Assembly: GCF_910592395.1 (NCBI RefSeq)
Contig: NC_088318.1
Location: 17,732,349 to 17,796,348, forward strand
Origin: Lineus longissimus
Lineage: Eukaryota; Nemertea; Pilidiophora; Heteronemertea; Lineidae
Length of the DNA stretch: 64,000 nucleotides
Direction of reading: 5' to 3'
The notes under the pieces are model-generated. The model saw nothing but the letters and a program-made list of their open reading frames with translations, had not been told where the DNA came from and did not search any database. This document shows, in pieces, positions 51,627 to 64,000 of this stretch. The translations under genes were made by a program, and so were the position numbers. How positions within the stretch are numbered: the first letter of the stretch is position 1; every line of letters starts with the position of its first letter.

Positions 51627-52882
51627 ACTAAAAGGTTGTAAATATATTACTTTATCTTTATTTATGATATCTGAAGCATTTAAATGGTATCACAATCATT
51701 CACACAATAATTATCATCATCAAAAGCTAAAACAAAACAGAGAATATCTTGCCCATATGGAGACAATTATAGCAAGACTAGTGTACAGTTTTGTCTCGAC
51801 CCAACATAAGCCTACTGTCCGACCCCCAGCTATATGTATCTGCCAATATTTTGGGCGGGACACATGGGGTCTCTATCTTAACACGACAATTTCAAAGTTA
51901 TCCCGGTCTAACTGAGACAAATACTACCGGAAATACAGCATCACTCAGTTGACCCTTGTTACAGAGATGGCTCTGGAGAACCCCTAAAGCTGTGGAATAT
52001 GCATTCCACGTATCATGGAGTAGTATTGTTTACATAATCAATACTTTCAATGTGATATTACTGTTGCACCAAAGCTGCTTGAAATGACCCTCAACTGGAG
52101 GCAAATCATTAATGAAAAATAGCTACAGACGTTCTCAGAAGATTCAAATTAAGTACATAATTCCAACATTCATCATGACTAAAGGATCAACGGTCCCAAA
52201 CATTTAATTTCTGCAGCGATTCGGTTTTTCACCAGACTGCTGAGACAACATCAAAATAACATCAAAACTCAGTGTAAAATGCAATGATATGAATTGAGCT
52301 TGTTCATGTGTGGTCTTAAATGTAAAACATGACAAAGAAGGATTTTCAGCCTATGGCTTTAGGCCTATCTCCACATAAGTGTTTCATTATGCATATCAAG
52401 CACAAGTTAATTGTTTGTGGGCAACATGGCATGGCCATAACATGCGACATGAAACACTCTGTGGAGGTAGGGCCTCCTTGTTGAATGATCAGTTGGTAAG
52501 AAGACAATTGAATGGCCATAAGTACATGTCAACTGAAATACTACAAATAATTTGAGAACTGCATATACGATGTATAGCACCACAAAGCATGTAAGCACAA
52601 GCTAAACTGTCCAAAGCCAAGGGTGATATCACATTTCGAGGCTCGGAAAAGTACAAATTGCTCCAGAAAAGGGCGACATTTTCTTTATTACATGTCCATG
52701 CCAAATATGCAACAGCAAGTTGCCGATAAATTCACAACTTTTCAAAGTTCACAGCACCTATCCAACCCATGAGCAGTTCCTATGTAAGTAATGATGTTGC
52801 CCTCGTAGGTGACATCTTTGTTTGTCCTATGAAGTGCGGGGACTTGCAATGGTTCTGAAGCCGCACAATCTCCTCGTAGCCT
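51627..52882. other. Convergent spacer between the zinc-finger locus and MROH1
   Basis: No gene is recognised. For MROH1 on the minus strand, AATAAA signals (plus-strand TTTATT) lie at 52,684-52,689 and near 51,657. The zinc-finger locus ends at AATAAA 51,621 on the plus strand, so the two 3' ends may be under 1.1 kb apart or may overlap. Confidence 0.55.
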
Positions 52883-55800
52883 CTAGAAGTCATACAGTAG
52901 ACTCATAGCCTCTGCCGCTTTGCATCGCACAGACAGGGATTCATCCTTCAGGAGGATTGTCAAAGCTGCAAAGAGAGACTGAAAGGTAAGCTCTTGACAG
53001 GACAATGTGAGATAGTTACCTTGAAAGTCTTTATGACTCATATTACGAAATTCTAAGGTGATCAACGTAAGGGATACCACTAAATCTAGATGCTTTGAGA
53101 TCTGTCTGTGAAATTTTTATTCTACGTATAACACTTTCCATTTTGTGATAAGCTTTTATTTTGGATACACTACACCTACCTCCACAGACGTGCTCCTTCG
53201 AGATGCTTCCATATTTATCTTTGGGAAGATTACCCAGCAGAAAGCCTGAAACAGAAGGAAATTCACATGATTTCTGAGTGTCTGGTACCAACATATTGCC
53301 TATCCACTATTGGGTGGTGTAATCTTCCTATACTCACCTACAAACATTGCAGCGTTGCTCTGAATCTCGGGCCACAAACTCTTGAAGAAGGATGCGCTGC
53401 CCATCACATAGAAGTTGACCTTGTCAGGGAAGTCACGGATCTGAAAAGGATGGACGAGTGGATCAGTCAGAAGACATTTAGAAATTCGGCCCTCAGTAGA
53501 CAGAGTAAGTAGTAGCAGTAGTTCAAGCTCATTTGTTTAGTCCAGGAGCGGGGCGCAATGCTGGTGGTTTTCCATAACCCAGATTCATAAATAATGACAT
53601 TGATTGACTTTGGTGCTCTCCAAGGGCCTAAAGGTGTTTGATGGCAAGGTTGCTCCCCTCAAGTGTTAAAGTCAGTTTGTCCCTACCTGGCACCAAGGGA
53701 AAACAGCGCAATGTTTTTCAACTCCTTTACACTGAACATGCCAAAGATGAGACAGGAGATGGAAACTTACTATAACCTTGGAAAGGTCATTCATGAATTC
53801 TCCATAATGCAGATGGGCGTTGTCCAAGAGGAACTTCTGGAACATGTTGTTGATGTCATCTGAGGCGATCAGAGGGCCAAGCAGGCGCAGAGCATATTTG
53901 CACGACTGAAACAGAAAAATGAATACATGTAGTAAAACAATCAGTGCAATGCTGCCAGGCCATTGAGGGCTTAGGCCAAGAAAGAAGGAGAAGACATTGT
54001 GTCTCTTACCTTAGTGACCTCCGTATCTGGATCATTCAGATGCATCAACAGACTGATGAAGTTGGTGTGGATCTGCTCCAGGAACGGCGCCTTTGATGGT
54101 CCGTCACCAAACCGGGACAGGTTGCCGAACAAGGTGAAGGCAGCGGCTCGTACTGCATCTTTGTCCTGAAACATCGACACAAGAGTTAACCCTAGAGTGC
54201 CAATAAAAACTCTCCCGTCCTTACTAAACATCTCTTCAACTCCGTTGGCACATACACGGCATAGCCTGACTTTTAAATGTTATCAAAACAATCACACTCT
54301 CACCTTCTCAAAGCAAGGTCGTATCCTGAGTGCCACATTGATAAGGATTGCACGTATGTTCGACTCATCAATCTGCGAGAGTATCTTGGAGAGTCCACTC
54401 ATCGCCTCCAGGGTGATGTCATCCTCGGGGTCTTCCTTATCGTCCATACCAGCCATCATCGCTGATAGGACAGTCGTTGAGAACTTCTGCACCTGAAAAA
54501 GTTAGCCAGAAGTGAGAATATATAGTTAGCAAGAAATGAGAATATATTATCTTAACAACTTTTGCTGTTACAGATCCATCGAACACACACATCCCCGGTA
54601 ATAGACCTACCTGTTCCGCTCCAACACTGGCCACATTACCAAGGCCTCGAATACACAACATCCTGACGACTTGGTTGGCATCGACGAGACGTCCCAGCAG
54701 GCTGTTCATGAGTAGCTCAACCAGGGTCATATCACCGCTGCATCTCTGGTTGATAAGCTGAAACAGAAGCACTTATAGTCAGAATTTGTTTTTTTCGATT
54801 GCAGCCAAGTACAACGTCATTTCCAAATTTACCAAAACATTTACGGTCCATCTTGAATTTTCATCAGTTATATTTGTGGGAGTGTGGCTTTAGAGTCTTA
54901 ATCAACGTGTCTTGCCACGCCATCATTGGCTTTCCACAATGATATGTTCAAACAAGGCTCATACATACCTCAGCAAAGAATGCAGCCACAACAACTCGTT
55001 GGTTTTCATAAGGACTTGATAATATGCAATTCAGACTCGCCACAATATTGGACATTTGTGCGGCCTCAAATTGCGAAATCGCCCTGCAAGAAAGACGAAT
55101 CATAAAGACAATGGAAATACTTGTCTTTACCAGTTTGAGCACGACACAGTCCGAAGTCCTAAGGAGCCACATAGCCTGGTGTTTAACGCTGCTGGCGACC
55201 ATCAAAAACCTATTGAATGTTAATAGATTTTCAAAAGAACTATCAATAGACAAGATGGTAATGGGAATGATCTACCTGGCTAATACTGTGTAGGCTTCCT
55301 GATACTTCTCTTCATCTTCAAATGCCTCCCACGCTCCTTCCTGGTCCAGCATGTCCAACACCTCATTGGCTCCACATCGAGTCAGAAACTGGTGGAACGA
55401 CTCGACAACTATGCTGAAAAAGTTAGGAATGTTAGATATAAGATTGATCATGAATTATCTAAAATTGTATGCATTCAAGGTACATGTAGTGTGACTGCCA
55501 AGTTGATCCTGGAAATTGCTTCTATGAAGGAACACATCTTTTTATTTACTTTTTTGTTTCATGCACAAATTGGTCAATGAATACTGGATTTGTGTATTTT
55601 GCTGGGATTTTCCAAAATTACAGCCATTCAACTTACCTGACTGGCTTAAATTTCGCTTCTGCAAAACTAGTGCTCCTGTTTTTCTCTTTCTTGTCCTTCT
55701 TACTTTGCTCTTTCCATTCATCCTAAAAAAGATAACACCACAAATTACATGAACATCACTTGCAAAATGGGCATATAAGACCACCCAAATGGACACCCTC

Positions 55801-58800
55801 ACCTGCCTATATCTAATCCCCTTCAGAAAAGCATGTTAAAGAGAGTGGATAAGCACACTGCATTGCAAACCACATTGAGAGTTATGTTCAACAGCGGTAA
55901 AAGTTATAGTATCTGACGGGAAATAATCAAATCCTAACCTTGATCTTAGGTGGCTTTGTCTCCACCATAGCACCCATCAGTACCACATACATCGAGAATA
56001 AGCGATGGAAGTTTTTGGCCACTTTTTCCTGGGACTCCTCAACTTTGAACATCTGACATAACCCACTGGTTGCCTGAAAAGCACGGACAGAATTAAGATA
56101 CAAAAAGCAAATAAGTAACTTGTCTCTCGCAGGCTTTCAAAGAGACACTGATGAGTGATACTATTTTGGTAAATTTTCAGTGAAAAAGATAACCAAATAA
56201 ACTTGATTAACAGTGGTGAACTCACAGCCAGTGGAGGAATGGTGGCTGTTTTCACGTTCTTCTTCTTGTCTTTAGGATCAGGGCGTTCCTCGTACGGCAG
56301 AGTACGACTCATCATGTCCAGGATGTGGTCAATGATATGCTGTAAGAGCTGACCATCTTGGGCTATCGTCTGCCAGATTTCATTTAAACCTCTGAAGTGG
56401 AAAATCAAACATATCACATGCTAGGGAGGAGTTCTGGCCATTCAAAACCTGAATCCAGGCCCAGCTTGCAGTGAAGAAGACGAATTACTATAGATGACAG
56501 TATTCATGACCTGAACTGGACTGTCCATCTTAACGGTGAATGCTGGAGTGGAATCAAATGCTCAGATTGAGATATTACAGTAAACAACTTACTCGTCAAA
56601 AGGCAGTGGAAATGACATGAGTGTCTGAAGAGCAGGCACAAGGTGATGGGCCGAGAGAACACGTATGGCTCTCAGCGTTCCGGTCCTTGTCTGGCCAAAC
56701 TGGACGTGACCAAGGTTTTCATGCAGAGTACGGATCACCCGGTCGACCTTGGGATAACAGAAAGTTAATAACAGTTGAGTGTCTGTCAAAAAGTTAATTC
56801 AAAGTGTCACAAGGCCATTGCTAGGAAGAGGAGCAAAAACCAAGGGCAGATATGAGTGAACCGTCAGGTAGGCCATTGTGGTTACAGCATCCGGCTTATA
56901 ATCAGGCAGTTGTGGGTTTGACCCTCAGAAGGATCACCAATGTCTCACCTCTGAGTCCTTGTGCAAGAAACTTTACCCTAATTTGCCTCATTCTTCAAAA
57001 AAGGCTTTAGTTTAAAAACTAAAAGACAACTTACATGTTGGAATAATTCTCCACCTCTAGATTTGATGACAGTATTAAGAACAACGCATGCTCCTGATGA
57101 ACTGTGAGACTGCACGTCCAGGAGACCTTCATAGAGGACATCTGTGAAGGGCACCAACTGGTCATGGGGGAGTTTCTTATTGAAAACCTGAAATGGAAAA
57201 CTGTATCATGAAGAATTTGGCAACAACAACTGTGGAGTGTAGTTCACAGTGGGAAGAAAGTGTCTTTTCTCTCCAATACCTATCAGTCTGCCTTACCTTT
57301 GATAAATCAGTTATGACGCTGAAGAGAACATTAGACTCTCCTTTCTTTAACCTTTCCTTCAGTGTTGGCAACGCATCAACCATGGGATCCTTGTGGGCTT
57401 CAGGATGGCCTGCAATCAATAAACAAGTCTGGTGAATCCACTACTTTTGTTCCCAACCATACAGTGCTAAAACATATGTAGAATAGTTGCTCAAGTTGTT
57501 GTGTCAGGGTCTACAATGACACCTTGGGGACTGTGAGAAAGCTAAGAAATAACAAGAAGGATGAGAGGAACATTACCTTCATATCTCTGTAGTATCTTCA
57601 GTATGACCTGGACACAGTCTATGGCCATTTGCCTGACTAGGAGACTAGGATCGGTGCATCGGGGAGCCAGGCGAGCCAGCAGGGCACCTGCATCCGAGAA
57701 ATGCTCAGGCAGCTGAAAAATATGAGAAATCTCTTGATAGAGAGTTTCCTGGCTGCCAGTCAATGGTCACTTGAACACAACTATCAGCTACTGAATGATA
57801 AAGGAATCCACTTAAAGTAACCAATTAACTTCAACTAACTTCAACAAACATTATAACCAATGTAATGAAACTTAAGAACTGGAACAATTCCTCAGAAAGA
57901 GGGACGATACAAGGTCCTAAATAGGTGTTTCTAGCAGTATTTGTGGCAATTATTTTTAAAGCAACGTTCAAGAAGAAGAGGGAGCTCTCCATGTAGTGAG
58001 ATTGGTGCATTCTAAGAAGTACTGGATGAAATATGTCAACCTCATAAACTGTCTGGTAATATAGTTTAGTACTGATAGATTAGATTGGCAGTGGTAGTTT
58101 AGTAAACAACAACAAGTTACTTAAGCACCGGGTGTCACAAGCAAAGTCAGATAAACCAAATTGGGGGTATGCAAATGATCTATAAGCTGCCTCTGAACCA
58201 GTTGCTGCTGACCTCAACACCATCTGCACCACACGCCACAAGTTACAAATGACAACTAAAAATCAAAATACAATGAACACACATTTGTACGTACACCTAA
58301 AACGTAAATGTATATCTGTTACGAAAAGCTCCAAATAGATGAGAGAAAAGAAGCAAAACTCAGCCACCTGCCAGTCAAACGGTACAATAAACTCCAAACT
58401 TATGGTCATATTTCAATTTTGCCTCATCACAACTGTGAGAAAAACTGTTTAAAACTTGATGGTTACACTACATCAGTTTTTTTCAAATCAGATTCATAAA
58501 TGGACGCATAAGGTTGGAGTTTGCTGTGTTAGTAAGTACATGTATTGGGACTAAGGACTTACACGGTCTGGAGTGACGGATGTCATCATTAGCTATCAAC
58601 AAAATGTAAACATATCAAATAAGGGAATTTGAAAGCACGAATATGAAATCAAACTTCCACACCTGTGGCTGTGACATGTCACAGCAGGAATAACCAGAGT
58701 GATTTGACATATCTTGTGAACTGTTCTTGCATGTCTTATGCATTTCGGCAAGTTTGGACTTGCTTTCTATTCCGGTACATGTATCATATCGAAATGTCAA

Positions 58801-61800
58801 AAGGCACACTGTCCAGCGTCACGGCAATGAAGCAAAGTCTGAGAGCAGTATCCACGGCCCGAGAAAATACCTTATGAAATAGATCAGACTGAAATTTAAG
58901 TAGTTTATTCAAAACGACTTACCCCCACCCCCATTTTCATGTTCTCCAGGTAGGTGTTCAGTAGTGTGTGCATGCCCGTCATGGCCCGGTCTCTCTCATG
59001 GTCATTCACACTCAGAAGCCAGGGTGTTAAATGCTGAAAATAACAATGAAATAATGCTTAGTGAGGACTTACTAAGGAGGGTGATGGATGGGGAGGGGAG
59101 GGTATACTGAAGGCTCTGTAGTGTACAATGGACAAAACATTTGTCCAACACATGTAGTGTATCTCCATGGTATCTCGCTGTACACCTGTAGTGTACATCG
59201 ATGTATGCAGCAAAGTTTCCTACATTAAAGCTCTCATTTATTTCTGAACCATGAATGCATTCTTATTTCAGCCTTGAGAGCCCACACAGTCATCAAAAAC
59301 CAGAAGTCGAGTTAACTTCCTTACCTTTGTTATTTCCTCCAGGCCACTAGGGGTTGTATCCTTTAACAGCAACTGACGTAACAAGTCATTCAAGGCTTCA
59401 AGTGTCGCTTCCATCAATACCTCCTTCTCAAGATGCTCATCATACGATTCCATCTCCTTGGCTTTCTTGGTCGGGATGCCATCTGGTGGCAGTTGGTAGA
59501 CACAGTCAATGGAGGTTTTCATTAAGTCGTACACATCTGCCTCATTAAGTTTCGGGTCCAATTTACTGAGCACTGTTAAGGTTATTGATGCTTCTAAACC
59601 TTGCAGCCTAGCAGGAGATCAACAAACCCCATCCTTGGGGGAACACTTGGCACTAATGACCGAGCTCGTGTTGAGTGTGTGAGGAGAAGAGCATATGACT
59701 GACTCTGATATTCAAGAATGAACGAACCCCTGGCCCTGAACAATGTTAACGTTAAGGGAAAACAATCAAACTCAACAAAAGGATACACAAGTGTAGCACA
59801 GGCCGCTAGCGCTAAAGCTCTTGTCTCCGATGTCAGAGCATGGATTGTTTCAGACTTAAGGTAATTCGTTAGGTATGAAAGTAGTTCGCCCCTCTTGGAG
59901 AAGATGTGTTGGGTCTGTAGATGGGTCGGATGGAGGGCTTTCCCTATCAGGTCAATGGCTCGGATTAGGTTCTGCTTCACGGATATATCCTGAAATAGTT
60001 AATGAAGGTATCAAGAATGCATCTTGCAAACTGATAACATTCTCAGCTCACCCATACTTACATGTACATGATAGTGAGATTTTGCAAGCCTAGTATGTTT
60101 AAGTTATATCTTGTGAGCTTCTAAAATCGTCAAATCAGAATATCACATACATGTTGTTCTGCAGAAGAGATCATGACAAGCAGCTGAACAATTTTGTGAA
60201 AGATTTCAAACTTACTTTGACTGATGTGAAGTGAGGGTTGATAGTCCTAAGGATGCTGGCTTCTATTCTAGAAACGATCAAGTTGGGAGGTGCATACAAA
60301 GTAACATAGCCATAGCACAACATCAGTGTCGATTTCATTTGTTCTGTTCCTGCATCTCCTGAATCTTTGAGGTCCTGAAATAGAAACTCATTGTATCAAT
60401 ATAAAGCTTTAGATAATGCCAGACCGTCACTCATAACAACTACAGATTTCCTGCATAGATGATAGAGCTGAAATTTAAGCAAATTGAATGTTTGAAGTTC
60501 AGCTTATTCAAGACAAGGGCTGTGGTCTCTATTTGACGTTAGTTGTGGAATAGAAGTTTAAACGAAAGCTAAAATCTACCTTGAAGAATCCCATGATTCC
60601 ACTTGATTTCCTCGCTATGTCTGTCCTGGCCACGCCCTCCAGTTTCGTAAGGACTGTATCAATATGTGACGAGGCAGCAAACCCCATCGATATTGCACAG
60701 CCCTCCCGCTCCACCTGACTACTGTGTTTCACAGTGCTGAAGACCAGGTCCAAAGTTTTGCTAACGAAGTCTTTCTTGGTTGACTTTCGCATCACCACAC
60801 CCAAACACTTATAGAGGAAATTCTGGAAGAGCAGAACCAAAATTAACCTTTGGTGGCTTCTTTTTCTGCATTCAGTCAGCCTTTCACTTCATTGTCAGAG
60901 GAGTCAAATAGACAATTCTTTTGACAACAATACGTATATGACAAACAAGAAAGAAAACCAACCTTCTCTTCAGGCGCGTTGTAGTACAGTTGGATCTGTT
61001 CACCCATCGACTCCCCAAGCTCGCACACCCAATCCTCACTGTCAACTTCATCAAGAGACTTGGATAACATCTTCAGTAATAAATCCTCCCAGTTTTTCTG
61101 AGACCATTTTGTCTCATCCTCAGCAGCATCTGGAGTAAAAGTAACAGGCCTATATAACGATGGTCAACATAATCAGCTTCCTTTGCATCTTTTGACCCAG
61201 CATCTCATTAAAGCCGTGAATCCATCACTCGGGAGGTCATGAGCTTATCAAGTGATGCTTTAAGCTTTGCAATTTTTTTACCTGGCCAACTGAAACTTCT
61301 TCAATGGACCACGATATGAACCATGGCAAACCCACAGATATATTCCAGTCAAACATTGAAACTATAGAATCCATTCTTGAATTTCAACGCAAGTTTCACA
61401 TCAACGTGCTTACCTTCTAAGAACTGGATAAGCTTTGGAATGACAGTGTCCCATAATACAACTAGATTTTCATGAAGGTTTGGTGACAAGGCTTTCATGG
61501 CTTCCAAAACATGAGGCCCTCGGTTGTTACCAGTTAGAGGACAGCCTACCATCACCTAGAAAATGTGGGAAACATGACACGTAAACATCTTGAGGAAACT
61601 GAATTTCAGGTTGAAAGATCAGGTTGGTGGAGATATTCATCAAGACAGAATACTCACCATGAACCTTGAAATCAATGCTGTGGGTTTTGGAATGTTTACT
61701 GAAAAACAAAATGTTTGAATAAATTTAGTACTACATATTAAACTTGAAACAGATTGGAGAGATTGCCCATTATTAACACATAGATTTTGGCATCTTCACA

Positions 61801-64000
61801 CATTCAACACCCTGGAGAATCCGTTCAGAAAGCAGAAGAAGTAAGTCAGAAGCCCACTGCCCCATATGTCAACTTTTCAAGTCAGAATTCTCTATGAAAG
61901 AAAAGATTGTTTCTTTCCCTACCTTGTGTTTCGAAATCTATCATATAATCCTCTGCATTCTCATCTCTCTTCTTCCCAGCAAGGAAAGCAATATTCTTGG
62001 ATATTGACGCCATCGCATCGATATACTGCATGGGGACGACACACTCCAGTAGATACGGCCATAACACCTGACAACGAAATACAGGGCAATATGCATTGAG
62101 AGGAGTTTTAAAGTGAATGGAAGGGAAGAACATGTCTGAAAACATCAAGTCTTTTCGAGGCAAATGAGTGATGCTTTTTTGGATACTGAACTTCCATGAC
62201 GACTTTTAGTCAGCGCCGTAACCAGTAGAAAGTGGATATTCTCAGTGAACACCAGAGTTCCATATCAATCATCATACATTCATCGCATCACAAAAACACC
62301 TTACCACTTCCATCCTCTCAACAGTAGTTGACACGAGCTGTAGCACATTTTGACACATCATCCTAAGCTCATCATTTGTCACATATTCTGGATCATTTGG
62401 ACGCTTCGCCTGAAAGTGAAATGAAGTAGATTAGAGATTGACATAAAGAACTTCTTTTGATAACCGATTTTTAAAAATTTCCAGCTGAGATGATATTTAT
62501 TTTCAATGTTTTGACATCCGAGTCAGGAGGTTTATGGGAAACCGCTTCATTGAGAGGTTGCTTTGGCAGCTACTCACCAACTGTTCTGGAGGCAGGGAAC
62601 ACTGCTTGACGATAAACTCCACCATCAGCTGACCACCTTCAAGCTCCAAGTAACCATGGTCTCCCATCGCTATGACAACTTGAGCAAACTTCTTCTTTAC
62701 CTAAAATAGAGATATTAGGTTACAATATCATCCCACAATGTATGCAGCTAAAAAACCCTTGAGAACCAAAATCAGAAGCACTATGTCTGTGTCCGCCCAA
62801 TCCATACTGTTTGAATCAAGATCCTAATAAATACCCAAAACTCTAAATTATGCTGCACCTCTATGGATACAGGACAATATTATATGAAAATAACTCGAGC
62901 TATCTGTATACAGACCTTATTGTTTGTTTCGCCCAACAACATCTTCAGGCCAGACAAGATGAGAGCCTGTTTGTTTTCCATGTGGGGACCTGAAATTTCA
63001 GACCAAAGCACAGATTGATATTTCACCAAAAATGTTGAATTATCAGTATGATTGATTGACCAGACTTAAGATTTGAAAATACGTATTGAAAAGAACCAGG
63101 AATTCAGGCCCTTCGAACTTTAACTATGATGCACCACAATATACCGTAAACACCCACCTGCAGAATTGATGATATGCCTCAGTACCAATAAGGCACCCAT
63201 CTTGATCTTGTCCTGTGTGTTCTCAAGCTTCTGTAAGAGGAATCCAACTATCCGATCAGAAAATGACCTCGCTGAAAAAGATGGAATTTATCATTAATAT
63301 CTTTCGAATCAAGAAATTCAGATACGAAAGGGTGGGGCTCAAAATTTCATCGTTTATTCCTAAGATTGAAGGGGTGGGTATTCTCACACCCCCTACTCCA
63401 ATGGGTAGGAGGAGGACTTAAGGAACTGATATCCTCTACAATGTTTGAAGAATTTATCAGTTTCGAGTGCTAAACAATAATTAGAATAACAAACATATAC
63501 TTACTGAGAACAGCAAAGCAGCGGAGAACTTCATTGTGGTTCTTGATTGACATGGCATTGTTATAATCGGGGGCCTGGCAAATCTGGAATAAATCGAGGT
63601 CAGTGAACATTACACCATCATGTTACAGTATTCTAGTGCCAAGACAGAAAGTCATAGATGAAAATGTTGCTAGCATCCAAAGATATTGCTGGGATACTTG
63701 GGAGAAGCAACTGTAGGGTGAAGTTTCTTACTCAAGGCAAAATGGAAACAGTTCTGTGGTGCTATTGGGAGTTGAACCCATGACTGTAAGTGATGATGTT
63801 ACCTGAGGGAAGAGGTGCTGCACAAGCATCTCTAGTTGTGGCTCGAGGATGGTACTCCCGTCTGCTGTAGCTGCTTCCATCACGCTGCAGAGACCCTGGG
63901 TGATGTGGAATGCTTCGTTATGTTTCTTGTACAAGCCAAGGATGCCAGGGATGAGTCGGGGGAGCTGCTCCTCCAGTTTGTCACGTGTCATGATATGCGT
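52883..64000 (-). CDS. MROH1: Maestro heat-like repeat protein 1 (MROH1), 3' part, 31 exons, 5' end outside window
   Basis: Exons, 5' to 3': >64000-63803, 63583-63505, 63271-63158, 62989-62916, 62700-62578, 62409-62305, 62067-61923, 61698-61658, 61555-61414, 61129-60963, 60822-60580, 60374-60216, 59989-59787, 59607-59325, 59033-58923, 57712-57577, 57409-57297, 57187-57035, 56747-56593, 56391-56226, 56073-55939, 55722-55637, 55413-55276, 55083-54969, 54757-54611, 54492-54304, 54165-54010, 53905-53771, 53440-53338, 53245-53180, 52965-52883. They give about 1,420 codons in one intact frame. HEAT-type helical repeats run throughout; diagnostic stretches include EEQLPRLIPGILGLYKKHNE, DKIKMGALLVLRHIINSA, NKVKKKFAQVVIAMGDHGYL, VDRVIRTLHENLGHVQ, LVDANQVVRMLCIRGLGNVA and PDKVNFYVMGSASFFKSLW. 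Human MROH1 is about 1,640 aa, so roughly 200 N-terminal residues are missing. The family is linked to lysosome/membrane association, with function poorly known. A 30-base extra exon may exist at 58,563-58,592. Confidence 0.92.
55158..55215 (+). repeat. tRNA-derived SINE fragment, family 1, in an MROH1 intron
   Basis: AAGGAGCCACATAGCCTGGT followed by GTTTAACGCTGCTGGCGACC is clearly related to the copy at about 43,352 (GGAGCCTCATAGCCTAGTGG, GATAACTCTGCTGGCTACC). It is antisense to MROH1, and the 3' half is lost. Confidence 0.5.
56868..57003 (+). repeat. tRNA-derived SINE, family 2, in an MROH1 intron
   Basis: The head TAGGCCATTGTGGTTACAGC then ATCCGGCTTATAATC and box B GTGGGTTTGACCC resembles a Met/Ile-type tRNA. 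The body has GAGTCCTTGTGCAAGAAACT and TTACCCTAATTTGCC, like the conserved central domain shared by many animal SINEs. It ends in an A-rich tail. It is antisense to MROH1. Confidence 0.65.

Noticed and set aside
52966-52978. Upstream acceptor (TTTCAG|TCTCTC) for the last MROH1 exon
   Set aside because: It shifts the frame to an early stop. The acceptor CTTTGCAG|CTTTGAC 13 bases on keeps frame (GALTILLKDES).
59594-59786. Frame extension past MROH1 exon 59,989-59,787
   Set aside because: Continuing the frame gives non-homologous sequence to a stop. Ending at CTTGT|GTATCC restores the HEAT-repeat frame in the next exon (LVLQGLEASIT).

Overview
This is animal nuclear DNA. Genes are split by short GT-AG introns, protein-coding exons match conserved metazoan families, intergenic space is long, and tRNA-derived SINE fragments, a BEL/Pao retrotransposon remnant and a palindromic MITE are scattered through it. 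The palindromic words TACATGTA and TAGGCCTA recur many times in introns and spacers. From experience this looks like a marine invertebrate (a lophotrochozoan or a non-vertebrate deuterostome), but nothing in the window fixes the phylum.

Layout: (1) 1-13,220 has no convincing gene, only degenerate repeats and a SINE fragment. (2) 13,221-24,913 (+) is a three-exon aquaporin of the AQP1/AQP4 class. Its first intron (about 10.7 kb) holds a complete single-exon gene on the opposite strand (18,086-19,840), a type II membrane protein resembling GH130-type mannoside phosphorylases/mannosyltransferases, plus a perfect-period 5 x 50 bp minisatellite. (3) 24,914-31,338 is spacer and probable 3' UTR, with a palindromic MITE. 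(4) 31,339-38,125 (-) is the spliceosomal kinase PRPF4B in 14 exons. (5) Head-to-head with it, 38,908-40,682 (+), is the ATG8-family gene GABARAPL2 (GATE-16) in four exons; its protein ends on the conjugation glycine. (6) 42,644-51,500 (+) is one transcription unit with two common exons (a coiled coil and a Ser/Pro-rich linker) followed by nine separate C2H2 zinc-finger exons. Each of the nine has its own splice acceptor, begins in phase 0 and ends in its own stop codon. (7) 52,883-64,000 (-) is the 3' part of MROH1, a HEAT-repeat protein, in 31 exons; its 5' end lies outside the window.

The most interesting feature is the zinc-finger locus. Its organisation is that of Drosophila lola or mod(mdg4): a constant N-terminal half joined to one of many alternative terminal exons. 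Here, however, the constant half is a coiled coil and no BTB domain is seen. Six of the nine cassettes are followed by their own AATAAA. One locus could therefore make nine (or more, as heterodimers) DNA-binding proteins that share a dimerisation region.

All exon limits were read by eye from splice consensus and reading-frame continuity; they may be off by one to three bases in places, although every assembled reading frame closes correctly.
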